The notes under the pieces: generated by a model
Seen by the model: the letters and a program-made list of their open reading frames with translations, nothing else
Databases searched by the model: none
Told to the model about the DNA's origin: nothing
In this document: in pieces, positions 25,583 to 35,194 of the stretch
Numbering within the stretch: position 1 is the stretch's first letter
How the letters are laid out: the number at the start of each line of letters is the position of its first letter
Translations under genes and position numbers: made by a program
Origin: Streptomyces sp. NBC_00554
GTDB taxonomy: Bacteria > Actinomycetota > Actinomycetes > Streptomycetales > Streptomycetaceae
Assembly: GCF_041431135.1 (NCBI RefSeq)
Contig: NZ_CP107799.1
Span: forward strand, 1,984,001-2,048,000
DNA length: 64,000 nucleotides
Direction of reading: 5' to 3'

Positions 25583-26209
25583 TTAGGCGTTGGCCGGGAG
25601 CTCGTAGGTGCCGTACTCCGGGCGGCCCGCGAAGTCGTACGACTGGATGGAGACGCCCTTCGAGGTGATGCGTCCGCCGGTGTGCCGGAAGGCGGTCGGT
25701 ACGGAGCCCTCGCGGAAGATGCGGCGGCCGGCGCCAAGGACGACCGGGAAGGTGAGCAGGTGGACGGTGTCGACGAGGTCGAGGGCCAGCAGGGACTGCA
25801 GGAGGGCGCCGCTGCCGTGCACCTGGATCTCACCGTCGGTGCGCTCCTTGAGGGCGGTGACCTCCTTGGCGAGGTCGCCGCTGATCACTGACGTGCCGTC
25901 CCACGCGGGGTCGGTCAGGGTCGACGAGGCGACATACTTCGGCAGAGCGTTGAGCTTCGAGGCGACGGGGTCGGCCGGGTCGGTCATCTTCGGCCAGAAC
26001 GCGGCGAAGATGTCGTACGTACGGCGGCCGAGGAGGAACGCGTCGACGCTGCCGAAGACCTCGGTGACGAACCGGCCGAAGTCCTCGTCGTCGAACGGGA
26101 CGGACCAGCCGCCCTGTGTGAAACCGCCCCTGGGGTCCTCCTCGGGACCGCCCGGTGCCTGGTAGACGCCGTCGAGGCTGACGAAGATCTGGGAGACGAG
26201 CTTGCCCAT
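25583..26209 (-). CDS. Dihydrofolate reductase-family protein (RibD C-terminal type)
   Basis: NADPH-dependent reductase of the RibD C-terminal/DHFR-like family, 208 residues. It starts MGKLVSQIFVSLDGVYQAPG (the SLDG motif is diagnostic), has AFLLGRRTYDIFAAFWP, and the cofactor-binding GEIQVHGSGALLQSLL with TFPVVLGAGRRIF. Cytoplasmic. This large family has few members with known substrates; none can be assigned here. It is separate from its neighbours, with 151 bp to the RNase gene and 87 bp to the AIM24 gene, all on the minus strand. Start ATG at 26207-26209 fits the family. Confidence 0.88.
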   Translation of the reverse strand: MGKLVSQIFVSLDGVYQAPGGPEEDPRGGFTQGGWSVPFDDEDFGRFVTEVFGSVDAFLLGRRTYDIFAAFWPKMTDPADPVASKLNALPKYVASSTLTDPAWDGTSVISGDLAKEVTALKERTDGEIQVHGSGALLQSLLALDLVDTVHLLTFPVVLGAGRRIFREGSVPTAFRHTGGRITSKGVSIQSYDFAGRPEYGTYELPANA

Positions 26210-26296
26210 GACGGGTGCCTTCTCTCTCGGGTGGGGTCTGTTGTCATCAGCTCAGACCCCACCGGCACCCGCAACTCATCGGTCGGCCCACCGGTG

Positions 26297-27124
26297 TCAT
26301 CCCGCGTTCGTCGAGAACAGCCCGCCCGTCGGACCCTGCTTGTCGCCGCCCTGGGCCTTCCTGAGGGCGTTGGCCAGGCTCTCGATGGTGAGGGACTGCA
26401 GGATCACCCGGCCGCTGCCCTCCAAGGTCGCGAGGGACAGGCCCTCGCCGCCGAAGACCGCGTTCATCAGGCCCTGCCGGTTCAGGCCGCCGACGCGCTG
26501 GATGCCGTACCGGATGCCCTCCTCGAAGGCGACGACGCAGCCCGTGTCGACCTCGATGCGGCCGCCGAACTCGGCCGGGTCGAGGTCGATGAAGTTGCCC
26601 GCGCCCGCGATGATCACCGTGCCCCGCCCGGTGAACTTCTCCAGGACGAAGCCTTCGCCGCCGCTGCGCCCCGTCTTCCCGCCCTGGAATGCGATCCCGA
26701 ACTGCACGCTCGACTCGGCGGCGACGAACGCGTCCTTCTCCGCGAACCACGCGCGCGTGCCGTCCAGCTCCAGGGCACGCATCTCGCCGGGCAGGACGCC
26801 CGCGAAGCCGACCGTGCCCTCGCCGCCCGTCGACGTGAAGTACTGGAAAGCCAGCGACTCGCCCGCGAGCGCGCGCTGGCCGGCCTGCATCGCCGTGCCC
26901 ATGGCCTGGCGCAGCATGCCGCCCATGCCACCGCCCGCGCCCCCGGCGCCGCCCTGGGGTCCTGTGCCCGCGCCGCCTGACGGCCCGGAGAGCCTGGTCT
27001 CCATCGTCACGTTGGTGGTCTTGAAGAGGAACTTTCCCGCCTCGCAGTACACGGTCTGGCCGGGGCTCAGGCTGACGACCGCCATCTGCATGGCAGTGCC
27101 GACGATTTCCTGCTGAAGAGTCAC
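26297..27124 (-). CDS. AIM24 / TIGR00266-family protein
   Basis: About 275 residues. The family core is seen in GQTVYCEAGKFLFKTTNVTM, WFAEKDAFVAAESSVQFG and RGTVIIAGAGNFIDLDPAEF, ending in GGEGLSLATLEGSGRVILQS. A Gly/Met-rich insert (GGAGGGMGGMLRQAMGTAM) interrupts the N-terminal part. I chose the GTG at 27122-27124 (VTLQQEIVGTAMQMAV), the usual family start, although no Shine-Dalgarno sequence precedes it. The ATG of MQMAV is an alternative. Bacterial members have no settled function; yeast Aim24 affects mitochondrial membrane organisation. The open frame continues to 27370 but that part overlaps the divergent SDR gene. Confidence 0.85.
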   Translation of the reverse strand: MTLQQEIVGTAMQMAVVSLSPGQTVYCEAGKFLFKTTNVTMETRLSGPSGGAGTGPQGGAGGAGGGMGGMLRQAMGTAMQAGQRALAGESLAFQYFTSTGGEGTVGFAGVLPGEMRALELDGTRAWFAEKDAFVAAESSVQFGIAFQGGKTGRSGGEGFVLEKFTGRGTVIIAGAGNFIDLDPAEFGGRIEVDTGCVVAFEEGIRYGIQRVGGLNRQGLMNAVFGGEGLSLATLEGSGRVILQSLTIESLANALRKAQGGDKQGPTGGLFSTNAG

Positions 27125-27254
27125 AAAAGGAGAACGTGAGAGGCGGAGAGAAGAGTTCCGGCCATCCGAGTGGCCTGTCGGCGGGACAGGCGCCGGTGAA
27201 CTCGCCGTCCGTTTACCGCCAGCAACCGGGCCTCGAAGCCGCTGGGATGGATCC

Positions 27255-28004
27255 ATGACTTCACGAGAGAACATGAGCGGCACGGTGGCCCTGGTGACCG
27301 GCGGCAGCCGGGGTATCGGGGCCGCGACGGCTCTGCGGCTCGCCCAGGACGGTGCCGATGTGGCCATCACCTATCTGCGGGACAAGGAAGCCGCCGAGGA
27401 CGTCGTACGGAGGATCGAGGCGCTCGGCAGGCGTGGGCTGGCGCTGCGGGCGGACTCCGGCGACGCGGTGGAGGCCGTCGAGGCGGTGCGTACGGCTGCG
27501 CAGGTGTTCGGGCGGCTCGACGTGCTGGTCAACAACGTGGGCGTCGGGCTGCTCGGTCCCCTGGACTCGCTGTCCCTCGCCGACGTCGACCGGGTCCTCT
27601 CCGCCAATGTGCGCGGGGTCTTCCTGGCCTCCCAGGCGGCGGCTCCGCACCTGGGGCGCGGTGGGCGGATCATCACGATCGGTACGTGTATGACGCAGCG
27701 GGTGCCCGGGCCCGGGGGCACGCTGTACGCGACCAGCAAGTCGGCGCTGATCGGGCTCACGAAGGCGCTCGCGCGGGAGCTGGGTGGGCGGGGGATCACT
27801 GCGAACATCGTCCACCCCGGGCCGGTGGACACGGAGATGAATCCGGCGGACGGGCCGCATGGGGCCGGGCAGGCGGCGATGACCGCGCTGGGGCGGTTCG
27901 GTACCGCCGACGAGGTGGCCTCGATGGTGGCGTATCTCGCCGGGGGCGAGGCGGGGTACGTCACGGGGGCGGAGTTCGCGGTGGACGGGGGGCATGCGGC
28001 GTAG
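27255..28004 (+). CDS. Short-chain dehydrogenase/reductase
   Basis: Classical SDR, 249 residues. Cofactor motif TGGSRGIGAATALRLAQ (residues about 15-31), NNVG motif, and YATSK active-site motif in GTLYATSKSALIGLTKALA; the catalytic serine position is occupied by a Thr/Cys region (IGTCMTQ), which is slightly unusual. It ends with VTGAEFAVDGGHAA. Likely NADP(H)-dependent 3-oxoacyl-reductase-like, substrate unknown. The start ATG at 27255 could be replaced by the in-frame ATG at 27273 (MSGTVALVTG). It converges with allantoicase; the 191-bp gap is filled by a composite palindrome. Confidence 0.88.
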   Translation: MTSRENMSGTVALVTGGSRGIGAATALRLAQDGADVAITYLRDKEAAEDVVRRIEALGRRGLALRADSGDAVEAVEAVRTAAQVFGRLDVLVNNVGVGLLGPLDSLSLADVDRVLSANVRGVFLASQAAAPHLGRGGRIITIGTCMTQRVPGPGGTLYATSKSALIGLTKALARELGGRGITANIVHPGPVDTEMNPADGPHGAGQAAMTALGRFGTADEVASMVAYLAGGEAGYVTGAEFAVDGGHAA

Positions 28005-28013
28005 GGGCAGGGT

Positions 28014-28188
28014 TTTTCGCCCCCTCCGCCCCTACCCGTCCCTTGTTCCTGGGGGCTCCGCCCCCAGACCCCCGTATCGCGCTGACGCGCTCGTCCTCAA
28101 ACGCCGGACGGGCTGAACCCCGCGGAGCGGGGGTTTGGGGGCGGAGCCCCCAAGGGACGGGAATGGGAAGGGGCGGAGGGGGCGAAAA
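28014..28188. repeat. Composite palindrome filling a convergent gap (family I, full copy)
   Basis: Perfect 20-bp terminal inverted repeats (TTTTCGCCCCCTCCGCCCCT at 28014-28033 and complement at 28169-28188), inside which GGGGGCTCCGCCCCC and GGGGGCGGAGCCCCC pair again. A central block contains ACGCCGGACGGGCTGAA. It spans nearly the whole gap between the SDR and allantoicase stops. T-runs at both ends suit a two-way terminator. Confidence 0.85.
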
Positions 28189-28195
28189 CTACTCG

Positions 28196-29326
28196 TCAGC
28201 CGCCCAGTTCCTGGTGGCGGGCCGTCAGCCGCGCAGTGCCTTCCTCGGTCAGCGAGCCGAACAGCCTCAGGCGGGAGATGCCGCCGTCCGGGAAGATGTC
28301 CACGCGTGCGTGGGTGCCGACGGCGGGGGCGGTGAGGACGAAGCGGTGGTTGGTGTCGGGCTGGAGGCGGGTGCGGGGGAGGATCTCCGTCCAGGCCCCG
28401 TCGGCGCCGTCCTTCACCGACACCGAGGCCCAGCCCGCGCTGTTGCCCTTCAGGTACGCCGTGTCGATCTCGATCGCGCGGATCTCCGACTGGGCGACCA
28501 ACTGGTAGCGGATCCAGTCGTTGCCCTGGTCACGGCGGCGGCGGGTCTCCCAGCCGTCGTCCATCTTGCGGGAGCGGCCCGGCTGAATGGTGTTCGAGGC
28601 GGGGGAATAGAAGAGGTTCGAGGCGTCCTCGGCCCGGCCGCCGTTCTCCAGGGCGACCACGTCGAAGGTGCCGAGCACGGACAGCCACTCGGGGTCCGGT
28701 ACGACCTCGCCGTGGACGCGCAGGCGCGCGATGCCGCCGTCGGGGTGCTGGTTGACGCGCAGGTGCGTGAAGCGCTGTTCGACGGAGACGGCGAAGCCGT
28801 TGGCCGCGTGGCCGCCGACCGCCGTGCGCGGGACGAGCGTCGTCCACTTCACGTCGTCCGCCAACAGCTCCTCGGGCGAAGGGGAGCCGGGGACGGACGC
28901 CCCCTCGACCGACACCGCCTGCGGGTAGTTCCCGCGGAAGTGGGCCGTGTCGACGACGATGCCGCGTACGACGCCGGGCGCGCCCAGGCGGACGAGGGCC
29001 CAGTCGTGGTCCTCGGCGGTCGGCCACGGGTGCTCGGCCGAGGCACCGCGCCGGCGGCGGGTCTCCCAGCCGTCCATGATCTTGCCCTTGTGGCCGAAGT
29101 GCTCGGGGTCGAACTCGGCGGCGCCGGGCAGGAGAAGGTTCTCGCGCTGGGCGAAGAACTCGTCGTTGGCGGCGATGACACCGGCGCCGAGCTGCCGGTC
29201 GGCGAGGTTGGTGTACTGGGTGAAGGGGAAGTCGGCGGTGCGGTAGTCCGCGTACGGGTCGCCGCCTCCGTAGGGGTTCGCGTCGCCGGTGAAGTGAGCC
29301 GGAGTGGACTGATGCTGCGCCGTCAC
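28196..29326 (-). CDS. alc: Allantoicase
   Basis: Hydrolyses allantoate to ureidoglycolate and urea in purine catabolism; 376 residues. The protein shows the duplicated allantoicase repeat: KIMDGWETRRRRGASAEH with WALVRLGAPGVVRGIVVDT in the first half, and KMDDGWETRRRRDQGNDW with WIRYQLVAQSEIRAIEIDT in the second. GTG start at 29324-29326. It lies 78 bp downstream of allantoinase on the same strand, so the two enzymes acting in sequence are probably co-transcribed. Ureidoglycolate lyase, the next enzyme, is not in the window. A composite palindrome lies 8 bp past the stop. Confidence 0.94.
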   Translation of the reverse strand: MTAQHQSTPAHFTGDANPYGGGDPYADYRTADFPFTQYTNLADRQLGAGVIAANDEFFAQRENLLLPGAAEFDPEHFGHKGKIMDGWETRRRRGASAEHPWPTAEDHDWALVRLGAPGVVRGIVVDTAHFRGNYPQAVSVEGASVPGSPSPEELLADDVKWTTLVPRTAVGGHAANGFAVSVEQRFTHLRVNQHPDGGIARLRVHGEVVPDPEWLSVLGTFDVVALENGGRAEDASNLFYSPASNTIQPGRSRKMDDGWETRRRRDQGNDWIRYQLVAQSEIRAIEIDTAYLKGNSAGWASVSVKDGADGAWTEILPRTRLQPDTNHRFVLTAPAVGTHARVDIFPDGGISRLRLFGSLTEEGTARLTARHQELGG

Positions 29327-29404
29327 GGTGATCAGGTCTGCCTTTCGAGGGTCGGCCGCTGCGGGTGCGGATGCGGGTGCGTGCGTAATTCGGTATGGCT
29401 ACGG

Positions 29405-30745
29405 CTATGGGTGCCGGGTCAGCAGGTGCCCCGTCGGCTCGCCGAACTCACCGTCGGCCACGATGCGTGTCCCCCGCAGCCAGGTGGACTTGACGACCCC
29501 GCTGAGGGTCTTGCCCGCGTATGCCGTGACCCGGTTGCGGTGCTGGAGCGCGGCGGGGTCGACGGTGAACGTCTCGTCCGGCGCGAGGACCGCGAAGTCG
29601 GCGTCGTGGCCCGCCTCGATGGCGCCTTTGCGGTCGCCGAGGCCGACGAGTTCCGCCGTGCGCGTCGACATCCAGCGCACCACGTCCTCCAGGGAGTACC
29701 CGCGCGCCCGGGCCTCCGTCCAGACCGCGGACAGGCTCAGCTGGAGGCCGGAGATGCCGCCCCACGCGGTCGCGAAGTCGTCGGTCTTCAGGTCGGCCGT
29801 GGAGGGCGAGTGGTCGGTGACGACGCAGTCGATGGTGCCGTCGGCGAGGGCCTGCCACAGCAGGTCCTGGTTGGCGGCCTCGCGGATGGGCGGGCAGCAC
29901 TTGAACTCGCTGGCGCCGTCCGGGACTTCCTCGGCGGTGAGGGTGAGGTAGTGCGGGCAGGTCTCGACCGTGAGCCGGACGCCCTCCGCCTTCGCGGCGG
30001 CGATCAGCGGCAGCGCGTCGCTCGACGACAGGTGCAGTACGTGCACGCGCGCGTTGAGGCGCTTCGCCTGGGCGATGAGGTTCTCGATGGCGGTGTCCTC
30101 GGCGTCGCGCGGGCGCGAGGCGAGGAAGTCGGCGTACTTCCCGCCGCCCTTCTGCGGGGCGGCTGCGAGGTGGTGCGGGTCCTCGGCGTGCACGATCAGC
30201 AGGCCGCCGAAACCGGCGATCTCCGCGAGTGACTGGGCGAGTTGCTCCTGGTCGAGCTCCGGGAACTCGTCCACACCGGACGGGGAGAGGAAGGCCTTGA
30301 AGCCGAAGACGCCGGCGTCGTGCAGCGGCCGCAGGTCCTTGACGTTGTCGGGCAGTGCGCCGCCCCAGAAGCCGACGTCGATGTGCGCCTTGGAGCGGGC
30401 GACGTCCTTCTTCGTACGGAGGTTGTCGACCGTCGTCGTCGGCGGGAGGGAGTTGAGCGGCATGTCGATCAGGGTGGTGATGCCGCCGGCGGCAGCCGCG
30501 CGCGTGGCCGTCCAGAAGCCCTCCCACTCGGTGCGCCCCGGATCGTTGACGTGCACGTGGGTGTCGACGAGGCCGGGCAGCAGGACGTCGTCGCCGAAGT
30601 CCTCGATGCGGGCACCGGCCGGTACCTCCGCGTCGTGCGCGAGTACGGCCCTGATCTTTCCCCCGGCGACCGCGACCGAGGCGGCGCGCGTCCCTTCGGG
30701 AGTGATGACGCGTGTCGAGCGCAGCACCAGTTCGACGTCGGACAC
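29405..30745 (-). CDS. allB: Allantoinase
   Basis: Zinc amidohydrolase converting allantoin to allantoate, 446 residues, normal length. The metal motif is [16 protein letters not shown], the carboxylated-lysine region is [17 protein letters not shown], followed by [22 protein letters not shown] and [12 protein letters not shown] start at 30743-30745 with GAGAGGGG about 6 nt upstream. It leads the allB-alc pair and is divergent from the IclR regulator gene. Two operator-like sites (30791-30805 and 30806-30822) lie 45-80 bp upstream. Together with urate oxidase, HIU hydrolase and OHCU decarboxylase at 60-62 kb it forms a near-complete urate route. Confidence 0.95.
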   Translation of the reverse strand: MSDVELVLRSTRVITPEGTRAASVAVAGGKIRAVLAHDAEVPAGARIEDFGDDVLLPGLVDTHVHVNDPGRTEWEGFWTATRAAAAGGITTLIDMPLNSLPPTTTVDNLRTKKDVARSKAHIDVGFWGGALPDNVKDLRPLHDAGVFGFKAFLSPSGVDEFPELDQEQLAQSLAEIAGFGGLLIVHAEDPHHLAAAPQKGGGKYADFLASRPRDAEDTAIENLIAQAKRLNARVHVLHLSSSDALPLIAAAKAEGVRLTVETCPHYLTLTAEEVPDGASEFKCCPPIREAANQDLLWQALADGTIDCVVTDHSPSTADLKTDDFATAWGGISGLQLSLSAVWTEARARGYSLEDVVRWMSTRTAELVGLGDRKGAIEAGHDADFAVLAPDETFTVDPAALQHRNRVTAYAGKTLSGVVKSTWLRGTRIVADGEFGEPTGHLLTRHP

Positions 30746-30790
30746 CCGGACCCCTCTCTGTCCCTGTTGACTCCCGGCACGGCTGTTTAC

Positions 30791-30822
30791 TTCCGCGTAA
30801 CGAAATTCAACGTTCTGTTGAA
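30791..30822. promoter_or_regulatory. Candidate IclR (AllR-like) operators upstream of allB
   Basis: Two adjoining sites: TTCCGCGTAACGAAA (30791-30805) and the palindrome TTCAAC-N5-GTTGAA (30806-30822). The second, read on the minus strand, is close to the site upstream of OHCU decarboxylase (62187-62203). Position next to allB and divergent from the iclR gene suggests operator function. Confidence 0.55.
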
Positions 30823-30898
30823 GGAGTCTTCACTTCGACCCTCGCGCCGTCAAGGGCGCACTTCTCCACTCTGCCTCTCCTGCGTCGACTCTGGACGT

Positions 30899-30934
30899 TT
30901 CCACAAAGTGGAATTAGAATTCCGCCCAGCAGAA
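30899..30934. promoter_or_regulatory. Phased operator pair upstream of the iclR gene
   Basis: Perfect palindrome TTCCACAAAGTGGAA (30899-30913) followed exactly 21 bp later by TTCCGCCCAGCAGAA (30920-30934). Equivalent pairs with identical 21-bp spacing occur before malate synthase and hydroxypyruvate isomerase. It lies 82 bp upstream of the iclR start and could also affect allB. Confidence 0.6.
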
Positions 30935-31015
30935 CGTAGCTATGCACCACCAGGGGGTCGACCGACTGCCGGGTAGGCTGCACCACCGCCTGTCAGTCTT
31001 GAAAGGACCGCGCCC

Positions 31016-31819
31016 GTGCCGACGTCCAGCGCCAGCACCACCGACGCCGCCAAGTCTTCCGCACCCAGCGGTGGCGTCCAGTCCCTTGAGCGCGCCTTCG
31101 ATCTGCTCGAGCGGATGGCGGACGCCGGGGGCGAGGTCGGCCTGAGCGAGCTCGCCGCGAGCAGCGGGCTGCCGCTGCCCACCATCCACCGCCTCATGCG
31201 CACGCTGGTGTCCTGCGGCTACGTACGTCAGCAGCCCAACCGCCGGTACGCCCTCGGCCCCCGCCTGATCCGGCTCGGGGAATCCGCCGCCCGACTCCTC
31301 GGCACCTGGGCCCGCCCCTACCTCGCACGCCTCGTCGAGGAGACCGGCGAGACCGCGAACATGGCGCTGCTCGACGGGGACGAGATCGTCTACGTCGCCC
31401 AGGTGCCGTCCAAGCACTCGATGCGCATGTTCACCGAGGTGGGCCGCCGGGTGCTGCCGCACTCCACGGGCGTGGGCAAGGCGCTGCTCGCGCACACGCC
31501 GGCCGACGAGGTGCGCTCGCTCCTCGCCCGTACCGGCATGCCTGCCGCGACGGAGAAGACGATCACCACGGCGGACGGATTCCTGACCGCGCTGGAAGAG
31601 GTGCGCCGGCTCGGCTACGCGATCGACGACAACGAGCAGGAGATCGGCGTCCGCTGCCTCGCGGTGTCCGTGCCCAACTCCCCGACCGCCGCCGCCATTT
31701 CGATCTCAGGCCCGGCGGGCCGCGTCACCGAGGCGGCCACCGAGAAGATCGTGCCGGTGCTGCAGCAGGTCGCGGTGGAGCTGTCCGAGGCGCTGGCCAG
31801 CTCGGGACCGGCGGTCTGA
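31016..31819 (+). CDS. allR: IclR-family regulator, AllR-like
   Basis: Transcription factor of 267 residues. The N-terminal winged helix (about 22-85) reads SLERAFDLLERMADAGGEV, then LSELAASSGLPLPTIHRLMR and CGYVRQQPNRRYALG. The effector domain (about 95-260) has NMALLDGDEIVYVAQVPS and IDDNEQEIGVRCLAV, typical of the glyoxylate/allantoin-sensing IclR group. GTG start at 31016 with AAAGGA about 9 nt upstream. Divergent from allB and surrounded by purine-catabolic genes, it is very probably the local repressor, AllR, known to control allantoin genes in S. coelicolor. Its likely operators are the phased TTCCAC-type sites. The ligand (allantoin derivative or glyoxylate) is inferred. Confidence 0.88.
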   Translation: MPTSSASTTDAAKSSAPSGGVQSLERAFDLLERMADAGGEVGLSELAASSGLPLPTIHRLMRTLVSCGYVRQQPNRRYALGPRLIRLGESAARLLGTWARPYLARLVEETGETANMALLDGDEIVYVAQVPSKHSMRMFTEVGRRVLPHSTGVGKALLAHTPADEVRSLLARTGMPAATEKTITTADGFLTALEEVRRLGYAIDDNEQEIGVRCLAVSVPNSPTAAAISISGPAGRVTEAATEKIVPVLQQVAVELSEALASSGPAV

Positions 31820-31837
31820 CCCTACGACGGTACGGCA

Positions 31838-31876
31838 GCGCCCCGAAGGGGCGCGGGGAACTGCGCGACCAGCCAC
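31838..31876 (+). terminator. Hairpin and shared 14-mer after the iclR gene (repeat family II)
   Basis: Stem GCGCCCC/GGGGCGC with loop GAA (31838-31854), 18 bp after the iclR stop, followed by GCGCGACCAGCCAC (31863-31876). The same hairpin arms and 14-mer (opposite strand) occur at 15758-15820, so this is a second dispersed intergenic module. Likely terminator. Confidence 0.65.
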
Positions 31877-31943
31877 GACGTACCCGCAGCTGATGGTGGA
31901 CCGGACTTCCAGCAGCGCGGTTGCGGCCCCGGACCCACCGGGA

Positions 31944-32231
31944 CTACCGCCGCGGCGGTTCCCCGAACAGCTCCACGGCGCTGCGGACATCCGCGAGGCT
32001 CGTCGCCAGCGCGCTGACCGAGCCGATCGCACCCGCGACAAGGAGCAGGGAGCGACGCAGGCGCGGGATCTCCGGGACGCCGCTGACGGCCATCGCGGCG
32101 AGGGCCGCGAGCTCGTCCTCGGCGATGCCCCGGTCCGGGAACTCGGCCGGATGCGCGGCGAGTTGACGGCGCAGCCGGGAGACGGCGGTACTCAGTTCCG
32201 CCACCCTCGGGTCCTCGTCGTTGCCGGTCAC
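31944..32231 (-). CDS. DUF5955-like small conserved protein
   Basis: About 95 residues, GTG at 32229-32231 (VTGNDEDPRVAELSTAVSRL). It is mostly helical: SRLRRQLAAHPAEFPDRGIA, EDELAALAAMAVSGVPEIPR, then a hydrophobic helix LLLVAGAIGSVSALATSLA near residues 64-83. From memory it matches the Streptomyces family DUF5955, unknown function; the number is not certain. GAGG lies 4 nt upstream of the start. It is convergent with the IclR gene and divergent from the nucleotidyltransferase gene. Its position within the purine cluster is not evidence of a role there. Confidence 0.65.
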   Translation of the reverse strand: MTGNDEDPRVAELSTAVSRLRRQLAAHPAEFPDRGIAEDELAALAAMAVSGVPEIPRLRRSLLLVAGAIGSVSALATSLADVRSAVELFGEPPRR

Positions 32232-32466
32232 TGGCCTCTGCCCCAAGCTCCGCAACACAGCTCTCCCCCTCGCACGTCCTTGTGCGCAAGTCCTTCGTAC
32301 GTCCGCCAAACGCCCCATGGCGATGGTCGGGCGCCGGGGACGCGGGCCAGTAAACGCCACCCGGTGCGGTGGGCGCCACTCCCCTGACCGAAATTCAGCC
32401 CACGGACATCGTGCGCTCCACCCGGGTTCCGGAGCGCGCCCCGGCCGGGTCGGGTATGCAGGGGAC

Positions 32467-33066
32467 ATGACGGAGAACGAAGACCAGGCGGCCGGGCTGC
32501 TGCTGGCGGCCGGCGGCGGGCGGCGGCTCGGGGGGCGCCCCAAGGCGCTCCTGCCCCACCGGGGGCGGCCCCTTGTCGAACATGCGGTCGGAGTATTGCG
32601 CGCGGGCGGCTGCACCCGCGTCCATGTGGTCCTCGGGGCCCGCGCCGATGACGTACGGGAGCAGGCTTCACTGGCTGGCTGTGTGCTCGTCGACAATCCG
32701 GAGTGGGAGGAGGGCATGGGTTCCTCACTGCGGGCGGGGCTCGATTCACTGGCGGGCACGGGGGCGCAAGCCGCGTTGGTGTCGCTCGTGGACCAGCCCG
32801 GCATCGGGCCCGAGGCGGTGGGCCGGGTACTTGACGCGTACCGGGGCGAAGGGACGCTCGTTTCGGCCGCCTACGAGGGCGTGCGCGGTCACCCCGTTCT
32901 CTTCGGCGCCGCCCACTGGGCGGGCATCGCCGCGACTGCGACCGGGGATCGAGGGGCACGCGCCTATCTGAAGGAGCACGCGGCGGCGATCACGCTCGTC
33001 GAGTGCGGAGACGTTGCGCGGCCGTACGACATCGACACGGCGGAGGACCTGGTCCACCTTGAGTGA
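32467..33066 (+). CDS. MobA/MocA-like nucleotidyltransferase
   Basis: NTP-transferase of about 199 residues. The nucleotide-binding loop is AAGLLLAAGGGRRLGGRPKALL (first 20 residues after MTENEDQ), metal-binding VDQP occurs in LVSLVDQPGIGPEAV, and GHPVLFGAAHW is typical of the molybdenum-cofactor cytidylyl/guanylyltransferases. It would attach CMP or GMP to molybdopterin, or activate another phosphate compound. Xanthine dehydrogenase needs such a modified cofactor, so its place among purine genes makes a MocA-type role plausible; the dehydrogenase itself is not in the window. ATG at 32467. It precedes malate synthase by 187 bp, a gap that holds operator-like sites. Confidence 0.82.
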   Translation: MTENEDQAAGLLLAAGGGRRLGGRPKALLPHRGRPLVEHAVGVLRAGGCTRVHVVLGARADDVREQASLAGCVLVDNPEWEEGMGSSLRAGLDSLAGTGAQAALVSLVDQPGIGPEAVGRVLDAYRGEGTLVSAAYEGVRGHPVLFGAAHWAGIAATATGDRGARAYLKEHAAAITLVECGDVARPYDIDTAEDLVHLE

Positions 33067-33132
33067 ACGGGGTGGCACTGAGCGCCACACTCTGTCGACC
33101 CGGAGAATCTCGACATCAACAAACCATTGAAC

Positions 33133-33168
33133 TTCCACAATGAGGAAACTAGTATCCACTGTTCAGAA
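33133..33168. promoter_or_regulatory. Phased operator pair upstream of malate synthase
   Basis: TTCCACAATGAGGAA (33133-33147) and ATCCACTGTTCAGAA (33154-33168), start-to-start 21 bp as in the iclR and hyi promoters. The pair ends 85 bp before the aceB start. Candidate IclR-type operator that would tie malate synthase to purine breakdown. Confidence 0.6.
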
Positions 33169-33253
33169 GCGCCCCCTTGCTCCGCGGGCGTTCACAGCCG
33201 TACTCAGATTGACTGGCACCCGGTGCCACGCTCGCTGAAGGAAGTGACAGCTC

Positions 33254-34888
<1,635 letters not shown>

Positions 34889-34894
34889 CGACGC

Positions 34895-35194
34895 TCACTT
34901 CTCCGAGTGGCCCAGGGACTTTTCCGGGGCCACTCGGTCGCGTACGAGGCGCTTCACGGCGGTCGGCTCCGGGAAGCCCTGCTCGCGGCGGTCCCAGACG
35001 ACCTCGTCGTCCACGCGTACGACGAAGACGCCGCCGGTGCCGGGCTTGAGGGCGAGTTCCGTCAGCTCGGTCTCGAAGGTGGTGAGGAGTTCCTGCGCGA
35101 GCCAGGAGGCGCGGGGCAGCCAGCGGCATTGAGTGCAGTACTCGATCTGGACGCGATGGGTGTTCGCCGGGTCCTCCGGGGGCTTCGTGTTCAT
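34895..35194 (-). CDS. SelT/SelW/SelH-family CxxC protein
   Basis: Thioredoxin-fold protein of the selenoprotein W family (Rdx), 99 residues, ATG at 35192-35194. It has VQIEYCTQCRWLPRASWLAQ with a Cys-x-x-Cys redox motif (cysteines, not selenocysteine), the GTGGVFVVRVDDEVVWDR core and a C-terminal FPEPTAVKRLVRD. Probably a cytoplasmic thiol-redox protein; no partner is established. Its start overlaps the HipA-like kinase stop by 4 bp, so it is translationally coupled to that gene. The aceB terminator hairpin lies inside its last 12 codons. Confidence 0.88.
   Translation of the reverse strand: MNTKPPEDPANTHRVQIEYCTQCRWLPRASWLAQELLTTFETELTELALKPGTGGVFVVRVDDEVVWDRREQGFPEPTAVKRLVRDRVAPEKSLGHSEK
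34903..34937 (+). terminator. Terminator hairpin of aceB inside the convergent CxxC gene
   Basis: Perfect 10-bp arms CCGAGTGGCC (34903-34912) and GGCCACTCGG (34928-34937) with a 15-nt loop, beginning 15 nt after the aceB stop. The arms lie in the C-terminal codons of the convergent selenoprotein-W-like gene, which must satisfy both functions. Confidence 0.6.

Noticed and set aside
32232..32466. Possible small gene in the 235-bp gap before the nucleotidyltransferase
   Set aside because: No frame with a start, ribosome site and normal codon bias.
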